From assembly GCA_023374045.1 (NCBI GenBank), contig CM041778.1, forward strand, positions 93,684,839 through 93,748,838: a DNA stretch of 64,000 nt, given 5' to 3'. Below the pieces are notes generated by a model. It was not told where the DNA came from, did no database searches, and saw only the letters and a list, made by a program, of their open reading frames with translations. This document shows positions 37,797 to 49,006 of this stretch, piece by piece (position 1 is the stretch's first letter; the number at the start of each line of letters is the position of its first letter). Made by a program: the position numbers and the translations under genes. The DNA is from Limonium bicolor (taxonomy: Eukaryota > Streptophyta > Magnoliopsida > Caryophyllales > Plumbaginaceae).

Positions 37797-40700
37797 TGAA
37801 ATACCCCTAACATTTAAATAATTAAATATAAGTAAATAAATATTATTTGGGGGATTTTGAAACCCTAAGAAGGCATATAAACACTTGAGCGTTAAAACGC
37901 ACCTAAAACTCCTTAAGGTCAAAAACGAGCGTTAAAGCCCGACCTTAAGATAAACAGTTATATAAGCTATAAACTTCACATGAAGTTAATCAAGGATCAT
38001 TATGTGACCCTTAGAATACAGGACCTCATCTAAAACTGAGAAAAAAATACAAAAGGCTCGGGAGTTCCCTTAAAGGCCCTAAAGGCCCGAAAGTCCCGGA
38101 AATACATTATAGGATGAAGTAAAGCATTACACTTCATTCCAAATGCACCATAACACCTTAATAAACATTTAAGATGAATTACTCACATTAAATTCTCAGT
38201 TAAACGCAAAGTGCTAGGAGATGCCTATATGAGGGTCCCTAACACCTGTGAATCCCGGAGGAGTGCCAGGTGGCACAAAGCCCATATAAATTAAATTATT
38301 AGAGTTCCTAACATCATTATTCAACATTCTAAAGAGAATGCACGAGCTACTTCCTCAAAAATAAACAAAGTGCTCGGACGAATTTCTTAACGTTCCTTTT
38401 TGCCCCGTTTAGCCCGGGAATTGTGTTTTGAGTTGATATAACCTCATGTAACTCAATGTAACACCTTAACATATTATTATTGACTATAAACAATGTCAAT
38501 AAACACTTGGAACACATAGTGACTAATTATTTTTCAGAAAATCCTTAAAGCACAAAACGCACTTTCGGATGTCACAAAAATGCGTTCTACGCAATTACCT
38601 TGAAGTTTTTGAGGAGCCACGAGTTGATAATCTTAAAAGGGGATAAATTGACCATCTAAATCAATTAATGCCAGTACTAAATTCATAGTACAAGTGGGGG
38701 CGATTTTTGGGTCAAAAAGGTACCAAAAATCAGCACTTTTACCTCAAAACTTTCATCTTTTACCTTAGTATAAATGTACCAATTAAATGTTGTAACTTAT
38801 AACATGTTATAATATGGTCTTAGTACAATATAATGTGACAAGAATTAGATCAAAAATCAATTCCCATTGGTCACTAAGGAGGGCGCCATTTAGGGTGTTT
38901 TTAGGATGAATTTTGCTTTTAAATTGTCTAGTAGACATGGTGACTCATCTTATCATGTACCATGTGCTAGTGTTTCAAATAATTTCAGTCAATTGGAGCC
39001 TTCATCACCGTAAGACCTGCAAGAAATAAGAGAGGATTAGCTTATACAAAAGTAAGGGAAACAATAAATAAAACTAGACGTGCTTTACCACTTGTTGTAC
39101 TAATTTAATCTATGATAATTGAGTAGCCATTATCTAGCCTTAAGGCTGCCGATTCTGTATGGGAAAAGAAGAGGCTGATTGCCTTATATTAAAACCAAAA
39201 GAAAACACTACTTAATTAAGCTAGTCTTCTTATCTTCAAATGACAAAATCAATTCCCATGTACAACGCCATTAGCGAATTCAAGGGGGAGAAAAGCAAGT
39301 TGATTTCTCTATAATTAATCAAATAACATACCTACCAATATAGCCATGTTCTTATGTCATTAGTTAACAAAGAAACCAGCTGCCTACATTGAACTTCACT
39401 ACCGTAAACAAACAAGGAAATAAAAGACAAATCAATATAGAAAATCAAAAGGGAAACACATACCTACCAAGTCTTGTCTTCTAGTTTTCATTGTCAAACA
39501 AGCCTCCATTATTTCTTCCAATCAGCCGAAACAAGCTCAATAATAAGCATATTATGGAGACATGAATCAAGTAATTAACTAATGAAAGGAGCCTACCTAG
39601 CAAGCCTACTCAATTTGATCAAATAAACAAATACCAATCAAATTTTGATTCCTCTCATTTCTTCCTTAAGGCCATACGTGAGCCTTCATTCTTCCTTGCC
39701 TTTCACTTGGCCGATTGTGTAAGTCTCATTCCCTCTCTTTTCTTCTTCATTTGCTAAGTAATTCCTTAGAGCTTCAAAGCTCCATTAATGGTGATCTAAG
39801 TTCTAACACCATTTCTATGTAATTTCCTAGTTAAATCTACTAAGTCTTGAAGCAAGAATCATCCTAGGAATTCTTACAATTTTCGCCAAGGTTAGAGGCT
39901 TCAAGGAAGTTCTTAGATTCAACAACAACACAAGGAACAAACAAGATCAAGTTAAGGTATATTTTCATGTTGAAAATCCTAAGTAAACTCCTTAAGGCAT
40001 TTTCGAAAATTAGGAACTTCTAAATCTATATTCTCTTCATTATTTCATGAAGGAAACTTGGATCTACAATCATCTCAAGGTATACCGAAAATACCTTGTT
40101 AATTCCTAAGGTAAACTCTTGTAAAACTACTCAAATCTTATTTATAATTTTGTTAGAAGTCTAACAAATGGATCTCCTAAATATACAAGGAGGCCGAATT
40201 CTCTTCATCAAATAGCATTTGGAGAGCTTGGAATTCAAGGAGAAATCAGGTACAAGAATTGTCTTGATTTAAGGAGTAAGTATATATAATTAAGGTTTAT
40301 TAAGTTTGAGTTTGAATTAAGATTCAAACTTTGTATAAAAAATTATGTATAAAGCCTAACTACATTAAGGCCGAAAATCATAGGTTAAAATATCAAGAAA
40401 TAATTTATAACATATAAATTTGTGTCACAAAAATTAATTAGGATACATATATATTCAAACCGAAATATCTAATGATTAAATGTTCTATTTGAGTTTATAA
40501 TCATTCTAAGTCATTAACATAATTTTTAGAAGTGTTATATGGCTTATATACATTTATATGTATTTATTATAAAGTTTAAATCAAGTTTTAAAACTATATA
40601 GTAAAATAAAATCAAAGCCGAGAATAACATGGCTTATTTAGTGATTTTCAAAATATATAAGTATATTAACTTATATTATAAATTTTGGGATATTAAAAAT

Positions 40701-41246
40701 AGCTACAAGTATTTAAATGGCTAGTTTATAAAGTTATGTGGCTAAAATGTAAATTTTGAAAAGATTGGTGTGCTAAATATAAAAGCCGAGGGCTTAAGGA
40801 TTAATTTGGTATAATTATGGTATAATATAAGGTAGAATTAATATTATGAATTTTGGTGCATTTAAATAGGTGGTTAAGTGTCAAAATAACATTTTTATAA
40901 AGTTTTGGACTATTTTGTAAATATTGGAAACTATGGTGTATGGCCGAGAATTACATATGAATTTATGGTATATTAAAGTATTATTATGAAATAAGTCTTG
41001 GTCAAATGTTGACCAAAAACTTTGGGTTAAAATGATTTATGACATAAAATATTAAGTTTATAAAGTCTAGGGCGAATAGGTAATTTATAGAAATTATTAA
41101 GAAAAACCGAATTGGACAAAGGGTGGAATGTAATTTATAAAAGTATATGGCCAATTCGGTTATTTGAAATTAAATATTAAAACTATAGTTTATAAGTTAT
41201 ATGTAATTTATATAAAGTTTTGAGGATTAATTTATGAATATAAGAG
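37797..41246 (+). repeat. 3' LTR of element D, first part
   Basis: It begins with TGAAATACCCC and has no coding content. The sequence is AT-rich, and related sequence is at 8259-8778. It is interrupted at 41246 by element A and resumes at 55752. A hairpin-prone GC-rich spot lies at about 38058-38100. Confidence 0.75.
41242..41246. repeat. Target site duplication of element A (left)
   Basis: AAGAG directly precedes TGTAACACCCC and is repeated exactly at 55752-55756 after GGGGTATTTCA. A 5-bp duplication is normal for Ty3/gypsy integration and shows that A is a single intact insertion. Confidence 0.9.
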
Positions 41247-41743
41247 TGTAACACCCCAACCGCTAATCCCATGCTTACCGTCTAATCGTCCTGTTAATCC
41301 TACGAGTTCGCAGCGGAATATTACTACTCACTACGGCGGGTGGTACAACGCCGCTAACCGCCCATACGGCTAGCTAGGCTTACCTTACTTACATTCACGG
41401 TCTGATGCACATAGTGTACCGAGCTACTAAATTACTTACCAAAATACCATATATCAAATACTTACATCCAAGGATCACCGAGTATTTAAAGTATTCAATT
41501 ACAACCTTTCAAGCTTACAAAAGAATGAGTTTCTAAGGCTACTCATCTATACCCCAATCCAATACTTCCACTAACCAAAAAGGTGTACCCCATGGTACAC
41601 CGGCTAACAAACTTACAGCCGTGTACTACTTAGTACACCAATCATGAATTCATTGTTTACAATCCAAAAGAAAGACAAGGAAATTAAACTTCAACTCTCT
41701 TAGTCTTCATCCTTCACAAGTACCTACGTGTAGTAAAAATGGT

Positions 41744-41768
41744 GCCCCAAGGGGCTCAGCAAACGCTG
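41744..41768 (-). other. Twin hairpin of A LTR
   Basis: GCCCC-AA-GGGGC is followed by CAGC-AAAC-GCTG (plus strand); the copy in the other LTR is at 52241-52265. It is the A version of the pair found in B and C LTRs. Confidence 0.5.
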
Positions 41769-42822
41769 CGTATAAACTCCGCATATACCGCGTGCTAGCT
41801 AGGGCACGCCGACTATTTGACGTCCACTAAACATGCTGTTCATTATTTCATACATACATGCTTGCATACAACATATATTCATTCACAACACATTATTCAT
41901 TCCAAGGCAACAATACAATAATGCTCACAATACTTACCTTCGCAAGGTTAGCCAAATTATGCATCCGGTTAATCGGAGTGCTTATTACTCTTTTACTCAT
42001 TACACATACTTACACATCTCTTTCATACTTTACTTGCTTACCTTTCCATACTCATTTACTTGCTCTTGCTTACTCATACTTACTTACTCATACTCATGTT
42101 AACCGTTTGGACCTCTGGGCAGGGACTACGCCGTCCCACCACCGGCTTTACTTGACTCACCAATCCGGGATGCTACCCATTTAAGGGATTTGGGCCGCGG
42201 ACCAGTTAAGAGTCAGGAATTGGAGCCAACCTCTCGTGACTCCGCATCCTCACGCGTGGCCGAAACTATATCGGACTTCTACTCATTCCAATTTAATTAC
42301 CAATTTAAGTTAGATTGGTTAGCTTGTTAGGAATAAGTTAGAAGTCCAACACATTCACAATCGGTCACAGTACATTGCAACATTCATACAAGCATTCATA
42401 TACATCCATACATTTCATGAATTATACAAACTAAATTTAAAGACAATATACAACAATATACAACACTACATATTCACAAGTAAACATGATAACTCCGATT
42501 CGTGCATTTATCTTATTTGGTGATCAATTAGCACACAACACACAAATCAGAGTAACCAAGATAGCATACGGGGCATGAGGAATCCATACCGTTCACCGTC
42601 GTACGTGTTCCCAAACGTCCTTCGGTGTCACAAATCAAATCCTATTATATATGTACAATTGAATGATTATTAACTATCATCAACTTAACTCCTACTTATC
42701 AATGTCCTTATACTTCTTACACTTACACTTTACTTACTTATTTTTCATTACTTAAGTTTTACTTCCTTACTTAATTTGGCATACTCACATACATGTACAT
42801 ACATCTATATATGTAGGTATAC

Positions 42823-42842
42823 ATATATATATATATATATAT
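42823..42842. repeat. AT microsatellite
   Basis: (AT)10 in the left LTR of A; the counterpart in the right LTR, at 53331-53358, is longer. Confidence 0.9.
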
Positions 42843-42885
42843 TATTTAATTTAATAATTTTTTTTTCTTTTTTTTTTTACTGGAC

Positions 42886-43345
42886 CGGACTTGCGACCGA
42901 CCTTGCAAGTCCGGTCCATTCCAGTAGCTCACATTACCGAATTTCTGGCCGACCGAACTTGCAAGTCCGGTCGTAAGTTCGGTCCATTCCAGTAAGTTTG
43001 GTTTCGAAATTCTGGAGTCGACCGACCTTGCATGTCCGGTCCCAAGTCGGTCCATTCCAGTAAGTTTCGTTACAGGCGAATTTTAGCCCGACCGACTTGC
43101 AAGTCCGGTCGCAAGGTCGGTCCATTCCAGTAGCTTACTCAACGGAAAATTTTGAGTCGACCGACCTTGCAAGTCCGGTCGCAAGGTCGGTCCATTCCAG
43201 TAGGTTACAGACGGGAGAATTTTCTAGTCCGACTGAACTTGCAAGTCCGGTCGCAAGTCCGGTCGATTCCAGAAGCTTCCCGTCTTTGTAAATCTGGGCT
43301 CGACCGAACTTGCAAGTCCGGTCGCAAGTTGGTCCGCCCAGTATT
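42886..43345. repeat. Hairpin array in left A LTR
   Basis: Seven units of about 60-65 bp follow a T run. Most share the loop AAGTCCGGTC and the spacer CATTCCAGTA. Some arms have lost a base relative to the right LTR (for example near 43091 and 43329), which breaks the stem in this copy. Confidence 0.75.
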
Positions 43346-45189
43346 TGCATTTTATTTCTGTTTTCAGTCCCTCTTCTTACCCATTACTTCCCCATTGTTC
43401 CTACACTTAATCCCACATGTTTTAACACTAATTAAACCTCTTAATACACCCTAGTTCACTCCTTAACTCTTTACACAATTCTATACTAATTCACTCACAT
43501 AATTTTCCAAGTTTCTTTTCAACACTCACCTAGTTTCTTCTCTAGTTGCATTATGCTACAGATTTTAACACTTATACTCCTCTTCTACATCTCCCTCTTC
43601 TATTGACATTTCTAGCACCTCTAATACATTATAACTACATTAACTATCTCTCTCAACTTACCCTCTATTTTCCTCAACAAAATCTGTTACACACACACAC
43701 ATTAGTCACCTAGTTTCTAGTTCACTAAGTGTTCTAATTCTAGGCAAATTTTGCCATAGTCTCCCCTACATTTTTACACTCTCACCACATTGTTTACACT
43801 CTCATTATCACTATCCCACCTGTTTATATACACAACCATATCCAAGCTCCCATATACAATACCAATACTAAACACGTCAAAAATTCCTGCACTCACATTC
43901 CAATCCCAACTATGTTTTAACAGTTTTTAAAATGTCTTTTAAGGATTCAAAATACTTATATTCTCCTACACATTACACTACCAATACATTACCATTTTAC
44001 AATACATGTTTTTACTTCTAAAAATCTGTTACATACTCATTTAACAGCTATACAAAGATGAGCTTAATTACCTTTTTTCCTCTTCTAGTTTCCTCCTCTT
44101 CTTGCTTCTTCCTTCCTCTCTTTCTCCACCGGTTCAACAACACAAGTTCTCTACTCTACAACCCATATACATACACATTTCAATACACTAGAAACTAACC
44201 CTAACTATTATTAAGTTTTAAGTAGGTTTTAGGGTTTAGAATTTATTTTACCTTCCAAGGGTGTAGGAGCTGTTTGGGTTAGCTCAAGAACAATATTTCC
44301 TCTCCTCAAACAGCCAAAATCGGCTAGAACAAAGGGAACAAACAAGGGTTTAGTCAAATTTTTGTTTTGCCCACAAAGGCTAGAAAGAGGTGGAGTTTCA
44401 AGAATTTTTTACCTTAAAAGAACAAGGAGAAGAAGGTGGTGCTAATGGTGGTCTTGAAGCTCCAAATGGGACATACCCATAAAAACGAAAGTTCTCCTTT
44501 TTGATTTTTGAGAAGAGGGAAATGTTGCTCTTCTTGAGGAGAGGATGACAATGATGTAATTTTGGAAGAGATTTGAGGGGGTTACAAGATGAGAGAAGTT
44601 AGTATTTTGTGTGGCTTTCTTTTCCCATGGGGTGACCGATGAGGAAAAGAAGAAGAAAAAAGAGGGTGCTGGTGAGGGGTATTACGTGAGTGAGGATAGA
44701 ATGGAGAGGAGAGAGAGTAAAAGTGAGGTGTGTAGTTACTTTATTATTTTTGTCTTTTATTATAGAGGAGAGTGTGAGAGAGTGTGAGGGGGGGAATAAA
44801 TTGGACCACTGCACACACACACACATGTACATTTTATTTTCAATAGTGGACACATAAGTGTGTTATTTATATTTCTAACCCACAACTTCCCGTTTTTGAC
44901 AGTTTTTACTTAATCTCTCGTTTCTTGATTTTTATTGGTTCTAAAGCTTCACTAATATTTATTAATGATGATTTAGTTGACCAAAATTGTTACGAGTCAT
45001 TTGACCCATAAAGACACGTTTTCCCGGTTACCTCGAAAAATGCGCTTTAGGTTCGTTAGTGATTTTAATCCATTTTACGATCCGTTTCTTCGGGATTTGT
45101 TCCCTCATGATTATTTATACTTAATTAAGCCTCTAAATTATTCATTGGCCTAATTAATCACTATTTTAATTACGGGGTATTTCAATCTA

Positions 45190-45217
45190 CCCCCTTAGAA
45201 ACTTTGCCCTCAAAGTT
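45190..45217 (-). promoter_or_regulatory. Terminal polypurine tract and hairpin of element A
   Basis: On the minus strand, AACTTTG-AGGG-CAAAGTT (45200-45217) is followed by a CTAAGGGGG tract and the LTR. Compared with AACTTCG/CGAAGTT in C elements, a C:G pair has become T:A on both arms. Confidence 0.75.
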
Positions 45218-45581
45218 GCTCAAAGTTAATGGTTTAGGTAATTCTACTCATTAGGCAAACCAATTGCACCAATGTGTCTTACTACACCTATGAGTGTTTA
45301 CTCCATTCCACATTGCAAACATACACACTTCAAGCATCATACACAATTCACATACACAATTTGACATTTTCCATACATAACATTCCACAATACGCAATAC
45401 ACATACCATCACAATACACATTACACATTACCTCATCCATCATACAATACATTCATACACTACACGTTACAATACGACACATACCAAATTCACTTACACT
45501 ACATGTGCCATAAAGGTTTGTTACAATACTTACACACTATGCAATGCTTACCCCGAAGCAATGCAAAGCAAAAGGGCTCTA
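45218..45581 (-). other. Non-coding 3' stretch of element A
   Basis: About 360 bases between the two polypurine tracts consist mainly of CA- and AT-rich sequence on the plus strand. The 79-codon frame on the plus strand is not credible as a gene. I see no hairpin array here, unlike C and D. Confidence 0.5.
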
Positions 45582-45611
45582 CCCCCCTTAAAAGGGGTAC
45601 GACCCGTACCC
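45582..45611 (-). promoter_or_regulatory. Inner polypurine tract and hairpin of element A
   Basis: On the minus strand, GGGTACG-GGT-CGTACCC (45595-45611) is followed by CCTTTTAAGGGGGG. It begins 22 bases after the pol stop codon. Confidence 0.6.
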
Positions 45612-45639
45612 GTATCGCTAAATGCTAGACTCGCTAGTC

Positions 45640-45790
45640 TATGAACAGCTGTGGGTACTTAGCCTTCATGGCATTTCCAACTCCCATGTCGCTTCTTCGA
45701 CATCATTGTTTGACCATAGGACCTTCACCATTCGTATAGACTTATGGCGAGTGTCTCTGGTCTTCCTATCATGGATTCTCACTGGGGTTT
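45640..45790 (-). other. Chromodomain of element A pol
   Basis: The aromatic and acidic pattern VKVLW...ATWE behind the integrase identifies a chromovirus. The last residues are KYPQLFID before the stop. A one-base loss after ATWELE changes the frame in this copy. The B copy (61061-61245) has the same domain uninterrupted. Confidence 0.85.
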
Positions 45791-46543
45791 CAACATATCA
45801 CATGGTTGGCTCGATGGATAATCTCTCGGGCTCTAGCACATGAGAAGGATCAGCAATGTACTTCTTGAGTTGTGACACATGAAATACATCATGGACACGC
45901 CCCAAGTCCTCAGGTAATGCTAACCTGTAGGCTACGGATCCCACTCTTTCGGTAATAGTGTACGGCCCTACAAACTTTGGGCTTAGCTTGCCCTTCTGAC
46001 CAAAACGGAAGACACCCTTCATAGGTGAAACTCGCAAGAACACTTGGTCGCCCACGGCGAACTCAAGGTCGCGTCGTCTCACATCCGTATAGATTTCTGT
46101 CTATCTTGGGCTGCCTTCATGTTAGCTCTAATCTGCTGCACTTCCGCTTGCACTTCCTCAAGATACTCCGGTCCTATTATGACCGCTTCACTTGACTCAT
46201 CCCAACACAAGGGGTACGGAAAGGTCTACCGTATAGAGCTTGGAAAGGCGACATCTTAATCGAGGCATGATAACTATTATTATACGAGAACTCGATAAGG
46301 TGAAGCTTATCTAACCAACTCCCCTGAAAGTCTAAGGTACATGCCCGAAGCATGTCCTCCAGTGTTTGGATGGTCCTTTCTGTCTGACCGTCGGTCTGAG
46401 GATGGAAGGCGGTACTCAACTTCAATTCTGTACCCAACGCTTCCCTTGTAGCTCTCTAGTATCTCGAAAGAAATCTGGTGTCGCGGTCAGATACTATAGT
46501 CTTAGGGACTCCGTGGTGTCTGATAATCTCCTTGTCGAATAGC

Positions 46544-47077
46544 TCAGCTAGCTTTACTACCTTCCAGGTGTCCTTCATCGGTATGAATCTGGCAACCTTG
46601 GTAAGGCGATCGACTACAACCCAGATCAATGTTGAGTCCTCCCCTGGCAGGTGGGAGTCCTACAACAAAATCCATGGTGATATCATGAAATTTCCACTCC
46701 GGAACTGGCATCGATTGTACCATTCCGCCCGGTCTACGGTGTTCGAATTTTACCTTCTGGCATGTCAAGCATATCAATACAAATTCCGTCACATCTGATT
46801 TCATTCCATACCACCAGAAGTACCTCTTCATGTCTTTGTACATCTTGGAGGCTCCCGGATGGACTGACAATGTGGAACAGTGTGACTCTCGCAGGATGCG
46901 ATCCCTTAGCTCAGCATTGCTTCGGGGGACGCATAGCCTGCCATTCAACCGAATCAAACCATCTTCATGTAGCTTGAAGTCATACTTCTTCTTCTCAAAT
47001 GTACCATTCTCGATCTTGTGTCTGATTTTGGTTAGGTAAGGGTCGCTCAACTGAGCGTCTCGCACCTCGTCAACCAA
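46544..47077 (-). pseudogene. Integrase N-terminal and core region of element A
   Basis: A 177-codon open stretch carries the zinc-binding region (conserved His around SVHPGASKMYKDMKR, then CLTCQKVK) and the beginning of the catalytic core (KFHDITMDFVVGLP). It shifts frame before the second catalytic Asp. This whole section is absent from the B element. Confidence 0.85.
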
Positions 47078-48456
47078 GCTAGAAGAAGTGAGTAGCGAAT
47101 GGAGCGAGTGTGCTCGACGGCTCAGGGCGTCGGCTACGATGTTTGCTTCCCTTCCTTATACTACAAGTTGATGTCGTAGTCAGAAAGAAATTCCATCCAT
47201 CTTCTCTGTCTCAAATTCAGTTCTTTCTGTGTGAATACATACTGTAAGCTCTTATGGTCGGAGTAGATGGTGATGCTTACCCCATAGAGATAGTGTCACC
47301 ATATCTTCAAGGCGATGACAATGGCTCCTAACTCTAAGTCGTGAGTCGGGTAATTCTCCTCATGCTTTTTCAGCTGGCGGGAGGCATATGCTACAACCTT
47401 GCCATGCTGCATGAGTACGCATCCCATTCCCTTGCCTGATGCAATCACAATATACCTCAAATCCCTCTGTGCCCTCTGGAAGAGTAAGGACGGGCGCTGA
47501 GGTCAATGAGTCTTTCAGTTTCTGAAATGATAACTCGCACTCGGTTGTCCATACAACGGTGCATCTTTCTTCATCAGTGTAGTCATGGGCTTGGCGACTT
47601 TCGAGAAGTCCCTTACAAAATCTCCGGTAGTAACCGGCTAGACCAAGAAAGCTCCTAATTTCGGTAACCGTCTTAGGTCTAGGCCATGATCGTACAGCTT
47701 CTATCTTAGAAGGGTCAACCGAGATACCTGCGCTCGAGATGACATGTCCAAGGAATGATACCTAATCAAGCCAAAACTCGCATTTGGAGAACTTCACATA
47801 CAGCTGGTTCTCGCGCAGTGTCTCAAGTACTTTCCTCAAGTGAGTTTCATGTTCCTCTGCTGATTTGGAATATACAAGTATGTCGTCGATGAAGACAACA
47901 ACCGAAGTGTCCAACTGCTCACTGATAGTCGATTCATGAGGTCCATGAATTTAGCTGGTGCATTTGACAAACCGAATGGCATCACTGTGAATTCGTAGTG
48001 GCCATATCTGGCACGGAATACCGTTTTCTCAATGTCTTGTTCCTTGATTGCAATTTGATGATACCCAGAACGGAGGTCAATCTTGGAGAAGACTGATGCT
48101 CCTTTCAGCTGGTCGAATAGGTCGTCGATGCGTGGCAATGGGTATTTGTTTTTTACTGTGACCGCATTCAGCTCGCGGTAGTCAATACAAAGTTGAGGCT
48201 ACCGTCCTTCTTCTTCACGAAGAGAACCGGTGCTCCCCAGGGTGATACGCTCGGGCGTATAAACCCTTTGTCTAGAAGGTCTCTTAACTGCTCTTTTAGT
48301 TCGGTCATTTCTGCAGGTGCCATGCGGCACGGTGCCCTAGCAATGGGACCGGTACCTGGCAATAGATCAATTTCAAATTCCACTGCTCTCGGTGGTGGCA
48401 TGCTGGGTAGCTCCTTAGGGAATACGTCGGGAAATTCGGATACAATCGGTACATCA

Positions 48457-49006
48457 TCACTGAACTCTGGATCTCTCTCCAGGTCTTGTATATAACACAG
48501 GTATACTTCTTGGCCCTCTGAGCTCCCGGTACATGGCCATAGCAGATATAAGCGTGGTCGAAGGCTCTCTCGGTCTCTGGCGGTAAGATACGGTAACCCC
48601 AGGAGGACTCTTGAGCAGCAAACGATGCTCGGCGCAGAGGATTCTACCCTTGTGCCGCTCCAACCAATTCATTCCAATGATTAAGTCGAATCCCAATCCA
48701 TTGAATTCGATGAAGGAAATGGGAAACGATTCGCCTTTGATTTGGATTGTAGCTGATTGATAATACTTGGTGCACTTTACTCGCTCTTCTTTGGGAGAGT
48801 AACCATGAAGTTCTAGTAGCTCATCCGCATCTAGCTTCAACCTCTTCACAAAGATGGTGATACGAAGGTGTGAGAGGCGCCGGAGTCGAATAACACATTG
48901 GCATCAATGCTATTTACTGGGAATGTTCCCGTTAAGATGGTGCCGCTTCTGCCAACTTGTGCTTCGGTGAGGATGCTCAGGTTACCTTCGGTACCGAGTC
49001 CACAAC
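48457..49006 (-). pseudogene. Retroviral-type aspartic protease region of element A
   Basis: After a putative 3' splice site the frame runs GLGTEGNLSILTEAQ and reaches the active site VLFDSGASHTFVS, then shifts and continues with GMNWLERHKGRILCAEH, a conserved stretch of plant Ty3/gypsy protease-linker regions. The protease cuts the Gag-Pol precursor. The matching B region is 63170-63941. Confidence 0.85.

Larger units (their letters stand above)
41247..45184 (-). repeat. 3' LTR of element A (3938 bp)
   Basis: The termini are TGTAACACCCC and GGGGTATTTCA. Its contents are the twin hairpin 41744-41768, an AT microsatellite 42823-42842, a run of T, the hairpin array 42886-43345 and a CA run near 44811. 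It is highly similar to 51741-55751. No gene is present. Confidence 0.9.
45634..49006 (-). pseudogene. Pol of element A (protease, reverse transcriptase, RNase H, integrase, chromodomain), frames broken
   Basis: On the minus strand, the protease has DSGASHTF at 48876-48887 and downstream. Reverse transcriptase follows, with LDKGFIRPSVSPWGAP near 48230, [12 protein letters not shown] near 48080 and the active-site form FIDD at 47882-47893. RNase H has a YCD motif followed by [10 protein letters not shown] near 47400. Integrase runs from about 47077, with an HHCC zinc region (CLTCQKVK), the first catalytic Asp in MDF, the second in SDRDTRF near 46485 and the Glu in GQTERTIQ near 46380. Its C-terminal module is at 45798-46082, and the chromodomain carries VKVLWSNNDVEEATWE at about 45700-45750 with the stop at 45634-45636. 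Frame changes occur in several places, including one inside the chromodomain. The pol polyprotein copies element RNA into DNA and inserts it. Confidence 0.9.

Noticed and set aside
42886..43345. CRISPR-like look of regularly spaced palindromic repeats
   Set aside because: Plant nuclear LTR context, diverged repeats without unique spacers, no cas genes; the same array is in both LTRs of one retrotransposon.
44599..44853. 84-codon frame in the A LTR
   Set aside because: Low-complexity TC-rich strand, not kept in the right LTR, no domain.
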